From assembly GCF_016741855.1 (NCBI RefSeq), contig NZ_JAERRH010000008.1:186001-250000 (forward strand): 64,000 bases of DNA. The letters run 5' to 3'. Each line of letters starts with the position of its first letter. Position 1 is the first letter of the stretch. Source of the DNA: Streptomyces musisoli. Its GTDB lineage: Bacteria; Actinomycetota; Actinomycetes; Streptomycetales; Streptomycetaceae. A program made the translations under genes and the position numbers. Under the pieces are notes generated by a model. It saw nothing but the letters and a program-made list of their open reading frames with translations, searched no databases and was not told the DNA's origin. Positions 17,573 through 26,117 of the stretch are shown here, in pieces.

Positions 17573-18376
17573 CTACAGGTCGTAGACGACGGTCACCGGC
17601 GCGTGGTCCGACCAGCGCTCGGCGTGCGTGGCCGCGCGCTCCACGAAGCCCTTGACCGCCTTGCCGGCGAGGCCGGGCGTGGCGACGTGGTAGTCGATGC
17701 GCCAGCCGGTGTCGTTGTCGAAGGCCCGTCCACGGTACGACCACCAGGTGTACGGCCCCTCGGCGTCCGGGTGCAGGGCGCGGACGACGTCGACGTAACC
17801 GCCCTCGTCGGCGGCGAACACCCGGCCGAGCCAGTCCCGCTCCTCGGGCAGGAAGCCGGAGCTCTTGGTGTTGCCGCGCCAGTTCTTGAGGTCGGCCCGC
17901 TGGTGGGCGATGTTCCAGTCACCGCAGACCACGACCTCGCGGCCGTCGGCGGCGGCGCGCTCGCGCAGCTCCTTCAGGTGGGCGAGGAACTCGCCCATGA
18001 AACGGACCTTCTCGTCCTGCCGCTCGGTGCCGACCTCGCCGGAGGGCAGGTAGAGGGAGGCGACGGTGACACCGGGCAGCTCGGCCTCGACATAGCGCCC
18101 GCCGCCGTCGAACTCGGCGGAGCCGAAGCCGATCCGTACGCGGTCGGGCTCACGCCTGGTGTAAAGGGAGACGCCCGCACGGCCCTTGGCGGCGGCCGGA
18201 GCGTGCACGACGTGCCAGCCCTCGGGCTGCCGGACCTCCTCGGGCAGCTGGTGCGGCTCGGCACGCACCTCCTGAAGGCAGACGACGTCGGCGTCGGTCC
18301 CGGCGAGCCACTCCACGAAGCCCTTCTTCGCCGCGGCCCGCAGCCCGTTCACGTTCACCGAGGTCACAGTCAGCAC
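17573..18376 (-). CDS. xth: Exodeoxyribonuclease III
   Basis: A 267-residue ExoIII/AP-endonuclease. Motifs in order: SVNVNGLRAA, DVVCLQEVRA (metal-binding Glu), YLPSGE, CGDWNIAH, RIDYHVAT and the catalytic WSDHAPV. It repairs abasic sites and 3' blocked ends. The GTG at 18376 gives the standard family length; upstream codons to 18451 do not resemble the family. It ends 12 bases after the convergent MerR gene. Confidence 0.95.
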   Translation of the reverse strand: MLTVTSVNVNGLRAAAKKGFVEWLAGTDADVVCLQEVRAEPHQLPEEVRQPEGWHVVHAPAAAKGRAGVSLYTRREPDRVRIGFGSAEFDGGGRYVEAELPGVTVASLYLPSGEVGTERQDEKVRFMGEFLAHLKELRERAAADGREVVVCGDWNIAHQRADLKNWRGNTKSSGFLPEERDWLGRVFAADEGGYVDVVRALHPDAEGPYTWWSYRGRAFDNDTGWRIDYHVATPGLAGKAVKGFVERAATHAERWSDHAPVTVVYDL

Positions 18377-18440
18377 CAGGGCACGATACCGGCACACTGG
18401 TCGGGGTCCGCAAAGCCCCATCCCTCTGCATAGAAGTACG

Positions 18441-18926
18441 ATGCCCAGCATGATTATACGACCTGTTCGTTTCGATCACCCGGACGCCCTGAAGCTCAAC
18501 GACGAGGTCCAGGCCGAATACCACGTGCGCTACGGCGACGGAGGTGACGCCACGGCCCTGGCGGCCACCGACTTCGACCCGCCCCGGGGCGTGTACCTGA
18601 TCGCGTACGACGAGCAGGGCCGCCCGGTGGCGACCGGCGGCTGGCGCAGCCAGGACGACAACGGCGAAGGCAACGAGGACGGCGACGCCGAACTCAAGCG
18701 CATGTTCGTCGTGGAGGGAATGCGCGGCCGGGGCCTGGCGCGCCGCATCCTCGCCGCCCTGGAGGAGGACGCCCGCCGGGCCGGCCGGATCCGCATGGTC
18801 CTGGAGACGGGCACCAAGCAGCCGGAGGCCATCGCCCTGTACACCTCGTGCGGCTACGCGCCGTGCGGGAAGTTCGGGTACTACCGCGAGTACGAGGAGA
18901 GCCGCTGCTTCGCCAAGCGGCTCTGA
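18441..18926 (+). CDS. GNAT N-acetyltransferase
   Basis: 161 residues with the acetyl-CoA loop MFVVEGMRGRGLARRILAAL and the C-terminal ALYTSCGYAPCGKFGYYREYEESRCFAKRL typical of stand-alone small GNATs. An internal acidic stretch DDNGEGNEDGDAELK is unremarkable. ATG at 18441 or, three codons later, 18450 (MIIRPVRF). Divergent from xth. Substrate unknown. Confidence 0.88.
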   Translation: MPSMIIRPVRFDHPDALKLNDEVQAEYHVRYGDGGDATALAATDFDPPRGVYLIAYDEQGRPVATGGWRSQDDNGEGNEDGDAELKRMFVVEGMRGRGLARRILAALEEDARRAGRIRMVLETGTKQPEAIALYTSCGYAPCGKFGYYREYEESRCFAKRL

Positions 18927-18963
18927 GTCCCCGCCCCCACCGGCGAAGGCGCCGCTCGGGCGG

Positions 18964-18984
18964 CCCATCGACAGCATCGATGGG
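18964..18984. terminator. 8-bp inverted repeat after the GNAT gene
   Basis: CCCATCGA-N5-TCGATGGG lies 38 bases past the GNAT stop and 114 bases before the next gene. It could be a hairpin terminator or a dimeric operator for the EamA gene. Confidence 0.45.
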
Positions 18985-19097
18985 GGCATCGGATTCACTC
19001 CCCGGCAGGCCGTGGACCGGACCCCGTACCAGCTCATAGCTTCGTCTGGCGCCGGCCGGCACGGCGGCCGGCGGACCGGGCTCCCAGGAGGGGTGGC

Positions 19098-20111
19098 ATG
19101 AGCACATCGGAGGCACCCGCGCGCCGGGAGACGCGCGGCGCGGTCGAACTGACGGCGGCCATGCTGCTGTCCGGCACCATCGGCGTCTTCGTCGTGGAGT
19201 CCGGCGCCTCGCCGTTCAACGTGGTCTTCTACCGGTGCGTGTTCGGCGCCCTGTTCCTCGGCGTCTACTGCGCGCTCCGCGGCTTCTTCAGGAACCACGG
19301 CTTCACCGCGAGGAAGCTCGCCCTGGCCGCCGCAGGCGGCGTTTTCATCGTGTTCAACTGGGCGTTCCTCTTCGAGGCGTACGGCAGGACGTCCATCTCG
19401 GTGGCCACGGTCGTCTACCACACGCAGCCGTTCTTCGTGGTCCTGCTCGGCGCCCTGTTCTTCAAGGACCGCATCACGCGCCAGAAGGCGGGCTGGCTGC
19501 TCGTCGCCTTCCTCGGGCTCGTCCTGGTCGCCGGCGTCTCCGCCTCCGACCTCTCCGGTGACAGCGCCTACCTCGTGGGCCTCGGCTACGCCCTGCTGGC
19601 CGCCCTCTTCTACGGGCTGTCCACGATCATCACCAAGCGCGTGACCGGAGTGCGGCCCCATCTCGTCGCCCTGGTGCAGGTCCTGCTCGGCATCCCGCTG
19701 CTGCTGCCCTTCACCCGGCTCGGCCAGAGCGCGCACCTCGGCACCGGCTGGGCCTGGCTCGCCGGCCTCGGCTTCCTCCACACCGGCGTCATGTACGCCC
19801 TGATGTACTCCTCGTACCAGAAGCTGCCCACCTCGAAGATCGCCGTGCTGGCCTTCGTGTACCCGGCCGCCGCACTGATCTGCGACTGGGCCGTCTACGG
19901 CCACCACGTCACCTGGACCCAGGCCCTGGGCATCCCCCTGATCGTGGCCGCCTCCCTGGGCACCAACCTGGGGTGGCGCCCCGGCCGCCGAGGGGGACCG
20001 GCACCCACCGCGGCCGCCGCCCCGACCGCGCTTGCCACACCTGCCGCACCTGCCGCACCTGCCGCAGCGGTCCGGCCGGAGGCCAAGGCCGGGCGGTGCG
20101 CGGCCGGCTGA
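19098..20111 (+). CDS. EamA/DMT-family transporter
   Basis: 337 residues, ten predicted membrane helices in two EamA repeats (ETRGAVELTAAMLLSGTIGVFVVESG; FEAYGRTSISVATVVYHTQPFFVVLLGALFFKD; then a second repeat ending PAAALICDWAVYGHHVTWTQALGIPLIV). The ~50-residue C-terminal tail is Ala/Pro-rich (AAPTALATPAAPAAPAAAV). AGGAGG precedes the ATG. Convergent with a LysR gene 15 bases away; LysR regulators often control neighbouring exporters, but these two do not share a promoter. Confidence 0.88.
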   Translation: MSTSEAPARRETRGAVELTAAMLLSGTIGVFVVESGASPFNVVFYRCVFGALFLGVYCALRGFFRNHGFTARKLALAAAGGVFIVFNWAFLFEAYGRTSISVATVVYHTQPFFVVLLGALFFKDRITRQKAGWLLVAFLGLVLVAGVSASDLSGDSAYLVGLGYALLAALFYGLSTIITKRVTGVRPHLVALVQVLLGIPLLLPFTRLGQSAHLGTGWAWLAGLGFLHTGVMYALMYSSYQKLPTSKIAVLAFVYPAAALICDWAVYGHHVTWTQALGIPLIVAASLGTNLGWRPGRRGGPAPTAAAAPTALATPAAPAAPAAAVRPEAKAGRCAAG

Positions 20112-20118
20112 CCGGCCG
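20101..20118. terminator. Hairpin overlapping the EamA stop codon
   Basis: CGGCCGG-CTGA-CCGGCCG; the TGA stop is in and beside the loop. Between convergent EamA and lysR genes, it can serve both directions. Confidence 0.5.
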
Positions 20119-20126
20119 CCGCCGGC

Positions 20127-21041
20127 TCAGGACGGTGGCGCGCCCGGCGGTACGGCGTCCTCCCTCATCAACCGCATCGCCTGGTCGATGAACAGCTTCA
20201 GCTCCCGGGAGAGCCGCCGGCCGCCGCGCCACGCCAGCTGCGTGCGGACGGAGAACGGGGCGTCCCACGGCAACGCCGTCATCTCGCCCTTCTCCAGCTC
20301 CGCGGCGACGGTGACCGTGGGAAGCAGCGAGACACCCAGCCCGGACGCGACGCCCTTCTTGATCGCCTCGATGGTGCCGAACTCCAGGAACGGCGCGTGC
20401 TCCACCCCCCGCAGCTCCGCCTCGAACAGGTCGCGGTAGGCGCACCCGGCCTCGGTCGCCAGGACGGACACCGACCGCAGATCGTCCAGCGAGAGCTGCG
20501 GCCGCCGCGCCAGCGGATGGCCGGGAGCCGCGACCAGCACCAGCGGTTCCTCGGCCAGCACCACCGAGTCCAGCCCCGGATGCCGGGTCTCCTGCTCCAT
20601 GAGGAAGCCGATGTCGAAGGTGCCCTGGCGCAGTGCGTGCCGGGTCTCGGCGCACAGGCTCGGCCGCAGCGAGAGCTGCACCTTCGGGTAGCGGTGGTGG
20701 AAGAACTCCAGCAGCGGCGGCATGCGGTACGAGGTGACGCTCTCCATCGTGCCGATCGCCAGCGTGCCCGAGGGGCCGTCCCCGCCGGCCACGTCCGCGC
20801 GGGCCGCCTCGACGAGCGCCAGGATCTGCTCCGCGTACTCCAGCAGCTTCTCCCCGGCGGGCGTGAGCCGGATCCGCCCGCCGAGCCGGTCGAAGAGCTC
20901 CACTCCCAGCGAGGTCTCCAGCGCGCGGATCTGTGTCGTCACGCTCGACTGCGCGTAGCTGAGTTCCTCGGCGGCGCGCGTGAAGCTCAGCAGCGCCGCG
21001 ACCTTCTGGAACGTCACCAGATGGCGAATCTCCACCGTCAT
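20127..21041 (-). CDS. LysR-family transcriptional regulator
   Basis: 304 residues. N-terminal winged helix IRHLVTFQKVAALLSFTRAAEELSYAQSSVTTQIRALE with LGVELFDRLGGRIRLTPAGE, then a two-lobed periplasmic-binding-like effector domain (GTLAIGTMESVTSYRMPPLLEFF; LVLVAAPGHPLA; GLGVSLLPTVTVA). No gene diverges from it (the next feature is tRNA-Ala), so its target is not obvious. The space 21042-21169 holds a GGGCGGC-N10-GCCGCCC hairpin (21133-21156) but no gene. Confidence 0.9.
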   Translation of the reverse strand: MTVEIRHLVTFQKVAALLSFTRAAEELSYAQSSVTTQIRALETSLGVELFDRLGGRIRLTPAGEKLLEYAEQILALVEAARADVAGGDGPSGTLAIGTMESVTSYRMPPLLEFFHHRYPKVQLSLRPSLCAETRHALRQGTFDIGFLMEQETRHPGLDSVVLAEEPLVLVAAPGHPLARRPQLSLDDLRSVSVLATEAGCAYRDLFEAELRGVEHAPFLEFGTIEAIKKGVASGLGVSLLPTVTVAAELEKGEMTALPWDAPFSVRTQLAWRGGRRLSRELKLFIDQAMRLMREDAVPPGAPPS

Positions 21042-21169
21042 CCCCCCGTGGTCGACCGGCCGGCACCAAGATCATGCCCGGCGGACACAGGGCCGCGGCA
21101 TGTGATGTGATCCACGCCACTTTCCGTCTGGGGGGCGGCATCGCATTCCGCCGCCCTTCCCCGTAAACG

Positions 21170-21211
21170 ACGAAGATCCCGACCGATCATGATGATCGGC
21201 GGGATCTTCGT
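21170..21211 (-). terminator. Strong terminator of tRNA-Ala
   Basis: 12-bp perfect arms (ACGAAGATCCCG at 21170-21181 and its complement at 21200-21211) enclose an inner CCGATCA/TGATCGG stem. It lies just downstream of the minus-strand tRNA. Confidence 0.85.
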
Positions 21212-21247
21212 TCACCATTCCCGATGTGACTCGGGAACAGTCGTGCG

Positions 21248-21321
21248 TGGACCTGAGGGGATTTGAACCCCTGGCCCCCTCGATGCGAACGAGGTGCGCT
21301 ACCGGACTGCGCCACAGGCCC
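21248..21321 (-). tRNA. tRNA-Ala (anticodon CGC)
   Basis: 74 nt on the minus strand. Acceptor GGGCCTG pairs with CAGGTCC (one G-U). D arm GCGC/GCGC. Anticodon stem CCTCG/CGAGG around the seven-base loop TTCGCAT, giving anticodon CGC. T arm AGGGG-TTCAAAT-CCCCT, discriminator A. CCA is not encoded. It reads GCG alanine codons, frequent in this genome. Confidence 0.96.
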
Positions 21322-21340
21322 TTGCAACGAGTGAAACTTT

Positions 21341-21388
21341 AGCATCCCGATCGGGGTGCTTGGAAATCCGTTCCCTGACTGGTCAGGG
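21341..21388 (-). terminator. Two dyads between sepX and tRNA-Ala
   Basis: AGCATCCC-GATC-GGGGTGCT (21341-21360, one G-U) and CCCTGAC-TG-GTCAGGG (21373-21388) lie downstream of the sepX stop. One may terminate that operon, or mark the tRNA promoter region. Confidence 0.4.
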
Positions 21389-21504
21389 CGGGGGTGGCCG
21401 GAGCGGGTGGGGCGGGGGCTCCGGCCGGGAGGGCCTGCGCCGGGCAGGGCCGGGCGGACTCGGGGACGGCGGACGGGGCCCGTTCGCCGACCGTGCGGAC
21501 GGGG

Positions 21505-22725
21505 CTATTCGTTGGCCGCGCGGGGGCGGTCCCCCTCCTCGTACTGGTCGAAGAGCGGTGTGCGTCCGCGCTCACGCGCCCGGCGCGCCGAGGCCGCACC
21601 GGCGGATCCACCGCGCGAGCGCGTCCGTGCGCGAGGCAGCGCGTCACCGCGGCCGCCCGCCGGCTTGTCCCCGGCCGCCGGCTCCGGCTCGCCCGCCTCG
21701 CCCTCCGGCGCATGGCCCGCCTCGTGTTCCGGCACGACCGCGCTGGAACGCGCCGAACTCCACGTGTCGGGCGCCCCCAGATCCACGTCGGAGGTGGCGC
21801 GCGGAGCGACGGGCGCGGTCACGTACGTCGGCAACGGCACCGGCACCGGGTCCCAGCTGTCCCCGTGACCGGGTCGCCGCCGCCGCTCCCGCTGCTGGTC
21901 GACCCACTCGGCGTGGTCGGTCTGCTCGACGAGCGCGCGCCGGTCGGCGGCGAGCGTGGACAGACCGGTCTCGGTGTCGGCGCCCTGGCCCTCGTCCGCC
22001 TCGTCGACGCCCGCACCCTCGTCGGCGGACGCGCGTCGGCGCGGCTGGCGCTCGCGCAGGCGCTGGGCGGCGACCTCGGCGCGCCGGCGGTCCATCTGGT
22101 AGGCGAAGCGGCGCCGCTCCTGCACACGCAGGTAGGCGATGTAGGCGCTGAGCGTCACCGCCGGCACGCCGGGCACCCAGAGGAACGCGAGCCCGCCGAC
22201 GGCGGCGACGACCGCGCCGAGGGTGAAGACGAGGAAAAGCATCACGGTGGTGCGCCGACGGCGTGCGAGTACCTTCGAGCGCCGGGCGCGTGCCGCGGCC
22301 GTCTGCGCCGAGGGCTCACGCCGCGCCACCGGTTCACGCTGCGGTGCGGGTGCGGAGGTGGACTTGGGGGTCGGCGTGGCGCTCTGGTCGCGCACCGGTT
22401 CCGCACTGCCGGGCACCTCGGGCCCGGCCTCCGTGCCGACCTGACGACGGGTCGGAGGCACGGCGAAGGCCCGGACGTCCACCGAGTCGGTGACCGCGTC
22501 CGGATCGCCGGCGTCCGGCTCCCCCTCTTGGGCGGAGCGCGCCCGCAGGTCCCTGGCGTACCGGCGCTCCATGCCCGCCCGTCCGGAAAGCAGCCGGATG
22601 GCGGTGCTGAAGCGTTCCGTCGGACGGGCCTCGTTCAGCTCGTCCTGCCTACGGAGCCACATCGGCACCAAGTAGGCGGCCCAGGCCCCGACAATGACTG
22701 CGTAGATGAGGCCGCTGCTGCTCAC
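21505..22725 (-). CDS. SepX/GlpR-type divisome membrane protein
   Basis: 406 residues. One membrane helix at the very N-terminus (SSSGLIYAVIVGAWAAYLVPMWL), immediately followed by conserved RRQDELNEARPTERFSTAIRLLSGRAGMERRY, then a disordered stretch. A helical hairpin follows (about residues 160-200: TTVMLFLVFTLGAVVAAVGG... FLWVPGVPAVTLSAYIAYL), then a charged coiled-coil-like region RVQERRRFAYQMDRRRAEVAAQRLRERQ and a disordered tail. This architecture and the position near galU/glp match the actinobacterial division proteins SepX (Streptomyces) and GlpR (Corynebacterium). Assignment is by recollection of family features and synteny, not by alignment. Confidence 0.7.
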   Translation of the reverse strand: MSSSGLIYAVIVGAWAAYLVPMWLRRQDELNEARPTERFSTAIRLLSGRAGMERRYARDLRARSAQEGEPDAGDPDAVTDSVDVRAFAVPPTRRQVGTEAGPEVPGSAEPVRDQSATPTPKSTSAPAPQREPVARREPSAQTAAARARRSKVLARRRRTTVMLFLVFTLGAVVAAVGGLAFLWVPGVPAVTLSAYIAYLRVQERRRFAYQMDRRRAEVAAQRLRERQPRRRASADEGAGVDEADEGQGADTETGLSTLAADRRALVEQTDHAEWVDQQRERRRRPGHGDSWDPVPVPLPTYVTAPVAPRATSDVDLGAPDTWSSARSSAVVPEHEAGHAPEGEAGEPEPAAGDKPAGGRGDALPRARTRSRGGSAGAASARRARERGRTPLFDQYEEGDRPRAANE

Positions 22726-22903
22726 GCCTCACACGGTAGAGGGGTTTGCGTGAGGCCATCCGCCAATTGGGCCGGTGTGTCGCACGATCTGGCTGATATT
22801 TCCAGCATTTTTTTCGACCGATGCGATCACTGGACCCACACAGTGGCGAATTCAAGAGGTCCGAGACGGTCACCAGCCGACCAAATTCGAACACGCATTC
22901 CAT

Positions 22904-23599
22904 TTACGGGCGCTCGACGGGATTCCCCGGCGCGTTCCGCGGATTCCGCGACGGATCCGCGGTTCCGGACGTGTCTCCGGGACCGGCCGGCCGCTCGGCG
23001 TGCCGGTCCCCCTGGGAGCGTGCCCGGTGCCACCGCGCGAGCAACCCGTCGGGCACCTCTTCCGCGGTGAGCGCGAAGACGAGATGGTCGCGCCAGGCGC
23101 CGTCGATGTGGAGATAGCGCGGCCGGAGCCCCTCCTCGCGGAATCCGAGTTTCTCCACGACCCGGCGGCTCGGCCGGTTCTCGGGGCGAATGCAGACCTC
23201 GATGCGGTGCAGACCGACGGTACGGAAACAGTGGTCCACCACGAGCGCGACGGCCGCCGGCATCACCCCGCGCCCGGCCACCGCCTCGTCCACCCAGTAG
23301 CCGACGTGCCCCGAGCACATCGAGCCCCAGGTGATCCCGGCCACGGTCAGCTGCCCGACGAGCTGCCCCTGGTACTCGATGACGAACGGCAGCATCCGGC
23401 CCGCGTGGGCCTCGGACCGCAGATGCCGGACCATCTGGCGGTAGGTCGGCCGGTGCGCGATCGGCCCGGCCGGCGTGGGCGGCGGGATGGTCGCCTCCCA
23501 CGGACGCAGCCAGTCGCGGTTGCGCCGGTTCACCTCGCGCCAGACCCGCTGGTCGCGCAGCTTTATCGGCCGGAGGACGACATCGCCGTCCGCCAGCAC
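22904..23599 (-). CDS. RimJ/RimL-type GNAT acetyltransferase
   Basis: 231 residues. Typical RimJ elements: DVVLRPIKLRDQRVWREVNRRNRDWLRPWEAT, GQLTVAGI, acetyl-CoA loop VDEAVAGRGVMPAAVALVVDHCF, and HRIEVCIRPENRPSRRVVEKLGFREEGLRPRYLHIDG. The last ~45 residues are a Pro/Arg/Gly-rich tail. The GTG start at 23599 lies 21 bases after the mogA stop. The gene sits in the galU-glp-sepX cluster, where a rimJ-like gene is a regular member in actinobacteria. The 178-bp gap to sepX (22726-22903) is AT-rich and probably holds a separate sepX promoter. Confidence 0.85.
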   Translation of the reverse strand: MLADGDVVLRPIKLRDQRVWREVNRRNRDWLRPWEATIPPPTPAGPIAHRPTYRQMVRHLRSEAHAGRMLPFVIEYQGQLVGQLTVAGITWGSMCSGHVGYWVDEAVAGRGVMPAAVALVVDHCFRTVGLHRIEVCIRPENRPSRRVVEKLGFREEGLRPRYLHIDGAWRDHLVFALTAEEVPDGLLARWHRARSQGDRHAERPAGPGDTSGTADPSRNPRNAPGNPVERP

Positions 23600-23619
23600 G
23601 ACGGGCCAGGAAAGGCTGT

Positions 23620-24156
23620 TCAGCTCGCACCCCCACTGCCGGGTCTGGGGTGGTCACCGCCGCGGATCTGGTCGACGGCGTGGATCAGCAGGGGCTCCAG
23701 CACGGCGAGGCCGTCCCGCACCCCACCGCTCGACCCGGGCAGGTTGACGATCAGCGTTCCGCCGGCCACTCCCGCCAGGCCCCGCGACAGCGCGGCGGTC
23801 GGCACCTTCTCCCGCCCGTACGCGCGCACGGCCTCCGCGATGCCCGGCACCTCGTAGTCGAGCACCGCGCGGGTCGCCTCGGGGGTGCGGTCGGTGGGCG
23901 AGATGCCGGTGCCACCGGTGGTGACCACGACGTCGTAGGCCGCCTCCACGGCCGCCCGCAGCGCCGCTTCCACCGGATCCCCGTCCGGCACCACCCGCGG
24001 CCCGTCCACGGCGAACCCGAGGTTCTCCAGGCCCTTCACGATCAGCGGGCCGCCCTTGTCCTCGTAGACGCCGGCGGCGGCCCGGTTGGAGGCGGTGACG
24101 ACCAGCGCGGCGTACGGCGCCGGCAGAGCGCCGCCCAGGGGGTCGTCCCGTGTCAT
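23620..24156 (-). CDS. mogA: Molybdopterin adenylyltransferase (MogA/MoaB)
   Basis: 178 residues. The MPT-binding motif TTGGTGISPTDRTPEA is intact, as is the C-terminal GGTLIVNLPGSSGGVRDGL. It adenylylates molybdopterin ahead of molybdate insertion by MoeA. The ATG at 24156 overlaps the moaC stop by four bases, so the two are coupled. The sequence upstream of this ATG in the same frame does not resemble the family. Confidence 0.93.
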   Translation of the reverse strand: MTRDDPLGGALPAPYAALVVTASNRAAAGVYEDKGGPLIVKGLENLGFAVDGPRVVPDGDPVEAALRAAVEAAYDVVVTTGGTGISPTDRTPEATRAVLDYEVPGIAEAVRAYGREKVPTAALSRGLAGVAGGTLIVNLPGSSGGVRDGLAVLEPLLIHAVDQIRGGDHPRPGSGGAS

Positions 24157-24665
24157 GCCCGGCTCCAGTCGCCCGACTTGCCGCCCGTCTTCTCCTCCAC
24201 CCGTACGTCCGTGATGACCGCTCCCTTGTCGACCGCCTTGACCATGTCGATCACGGTGAGCGCGGCGACCGTCACCGCGGTGAGGGCCTCCATCTCGACG
24301 CCCGTGCGGTCCGTCGTCTTCACGGTGGCCCGGATCTCCACGGCGTCGTCCGCGACCGACAGATCCAGTTTCACACCGGACACCGACAACGGGTGGCACA
24401 GCGGGATCAGATCCGGGGTCCGCTTGGCACCCATGATCCCGGCGATCCGCGCGGTGGCGAGGGCGTCCCCCTTGGGCATCCCCTCACCGCGCAGCAGCTC
24501 GACCACGCGCGGCGAGACGAGGACGCGTCCGCTGGCGCGGGCGGTGCGCGCGGTCACGTCCTTCCCGGACACGTCGACCATGCGGGCCGCGCCCGCCTCG
24601 TCGATGTGCGTCAGCCGATCCTGCACAGGGGGTCCGGGGGTCTCCCCCCGGGAAGGCACAGTCAT
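24153..24665 (-). CDS. moaC: Cyclic pyranopterin monophosphate synthase MoaC
   Basis: 170 residues. Motifs LTHIDEAGAARMVDVSGKDVTARTA, GIMGAKRTPDLIPLCHPL and MEALTAVTVAALTVIDMVKAVDKG (with the family Asp and Lys residues) are complete. It converts the MoaA product to cPMP in molybdenum cofactor synthesis. ATG 24665 gives normal length with a short Pro-rich leader. Coupled to mogA; 129 bases downstream of moeA. Confidence 0.95.
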   Translation of the reverse strand: MTVPSRGETPGPPVQDRLTHIDEAGAARMVDVSGKDVTARTARASGRVLVSPRVVELLRGEGMPKGDALATARIAGIMGAKRTPDLIPLCHPLSVSGVKLDLSVADDAVEIRATVKTTDRTGVEMEALTAVTVAALTVIDMVKAVDKGAVITDVRVEEKTGGKSGDWSRA

Positions 24666-24794
24666 GGTGTGTGGCGCTCCCGGTCCGGGCCCGCCGCGGT
24701 GCGGAGCGCGGGCCTGCTGTGCGCGACACGCTACCGCCAAGCCGACGCGCGCAGCGGACCAGGATCGTCCTGCGGACGGGTACGCGCGCGTGCG

Positions 24795-26117
24795 TCAGCC
24801 GAGCAGCACGACCTCGACCTCGCTGCCCGGCTCGACGCACTCCACGTCCTCGGGGACGACGATCAGCGCGTCGGCCTGCGCCAGCGCCGCGACCAGATGG
24901 GAACCGGTCCCGCCGACGGGCGTCACCTCGCCCTCGGTGTACGCCCCGCGCAGGAACTGCCGGCGCCCCTTGGGCGAGCGGAGTGCCTCGTCCGCCTTCA
25001 GGGCGGCCCGCGCGCGGGGCCGGTGCAGGTCCGTGAGGCCCATCAGGGCACGGATGGCGGGGCGCACGAACAGCTCGAAGGAGACGTACGACGACACCGG
25101 GTTGCCGGGCAGGGCCAGCAGCGGAGTGTGGTCGGGCCCGATGGAACCGAAGCCCTGGGGCTTGCCGGGCTGCATCGCGAGCTTGCGGAAGTCGACACCG
25201 CTTCCCGCCACGTCCTCGTCGCCGACGTACGACAGCGCCTCCTTGACGACGTCGTACGCCCCCACGCTGACCCCGCCGGTGGTCACCAGCAGGTCCGCGC
25301 GGATGAGCTGGTCCTCGATGGTGGAGCGGAGGGTCTCGGCGTCGTCGGCGACGGCGCCCACCCGGTAGGCGATGGCGCCCGCGTCCCGCGCGGCGGCGGT
25401 GAGGGAGAAGCTGTTGGAGTCGTAGATCTGGCCCGTGGCCAGCTGCTCGCCGGGCTGCACGAGCTCGCTGCCGGTGGACAGGACGACCACGCGCGGGCGC
25501 GGACGCACGCGTACCGTGCCGCGGCCGATCGCGGCGAGCAGCGCGATCTGGGGCGGGCCGAGGATCGTCCCGGCCTCCAGGGCCCGGTCGCCGGCCCGCA
25601 CGTCGCTGCCCTTGGCCCGCACGTGCGCGCCCGCCTCGGCTGAGCGGTACACGTGCACGTGCCCCTCGGCTCCCTCGGGAGCCAGGCTGCGCGCCCGCAT
25701 GCCGCTCACCGGGCCCTCGCCGAGCCCGCCGTCGGTCCACTCGACGGGGACGACGGCCTCGGCGCCGGGCGGCAGCGGCGCGCCGGTCATGATGCGCGCG
25801 GCCTGCCCGGGGCCGACCCGCACCGGATCGGCCGCGCCGGCCGCGACGTCCCCGACGACCTCCAGGACGGCCGGGAACTCCTCGCCGGCGCCCTCGACGT
25901 CCGTGACCCGCACCGCGTACCCGTCCATGGAGCTGTTGTCGAACGGCGGCAGGGACACCGGCACCGTGACGTCGTCGACCAGGACGCAGCCCTGGGCGTC
26001 GAGCAGTTGCAGCTCGATGGGTTCGAGGGGGCGGACGGTCGAGAGGATGTCCTCCAGGTGGTCGTCCACCGACCACAGGTCGTCCGGGCCGGCGGGGCGG
26101 GTCACGGCGCTGCTCAA
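24795..26117 (-). CDS. glp: MoeA/gephyrin-like protein (Glp)
   Basis: 440 residues. MoeA signatures: LPPFDNSSMDGYAVR, GAPLPPGAEAVVPVEWT, VLSTGSEL, VTTGGVSVGAYDVVKEAL and ALPGNPVSSYVSFE, followed by domain IV. The enzyme activity would be molybdate insertion. In Corynebacterium the paralogue in this neighbourhood (Glp) binds FtsZ and the membrane protein GlpR. The TTG start at 26117 overlaps the galU stop by four bases (TTGA); a GTG at 26105 is the alternative. Linkage to galU, rimJ-like and sepX genes favours the division role in addition to, or instead of, the cofactor role. Confidence 0.88.
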   Translation of the reverse strand: MSSAVTRPAGPDDLWSVDDHLEDILSTVRPLEPIELQLLDAQGCVLVDDVTVPVSLPPFDNSSMDGYAVRVTDVEGAGEEFPAVLEVVGDVAAGAADPVRVGPGQAARIMTGAPLPPGAEAVVPVEWTDGGLGEGPVSGMRARSLAPEGAEGHVHVYRSAEAGAHVRAKGSDVRAGDRALEAGTILGPPQIALLAAIGRGTVRVRPRPRVVVLSTGSELVQPGEQLATGQIYDSNSFSLTAAARDAGAIAYRVGAVADDAETLRSTIEDQLIRADLLVTTGGVSVGAYDVVKEALSYVGDEDVAGSGVDFRKLAMQPGKPQGFGSIGPDHTPLLALPGNPVSSYVSFELFVRPAIRALMGLTDLHRPRARAALKADEALRSPKGRRQFLRGAYTEGEVTPVGGTGSHLVAALAQADALIVVPEDVECVEPGSEVEVVLLG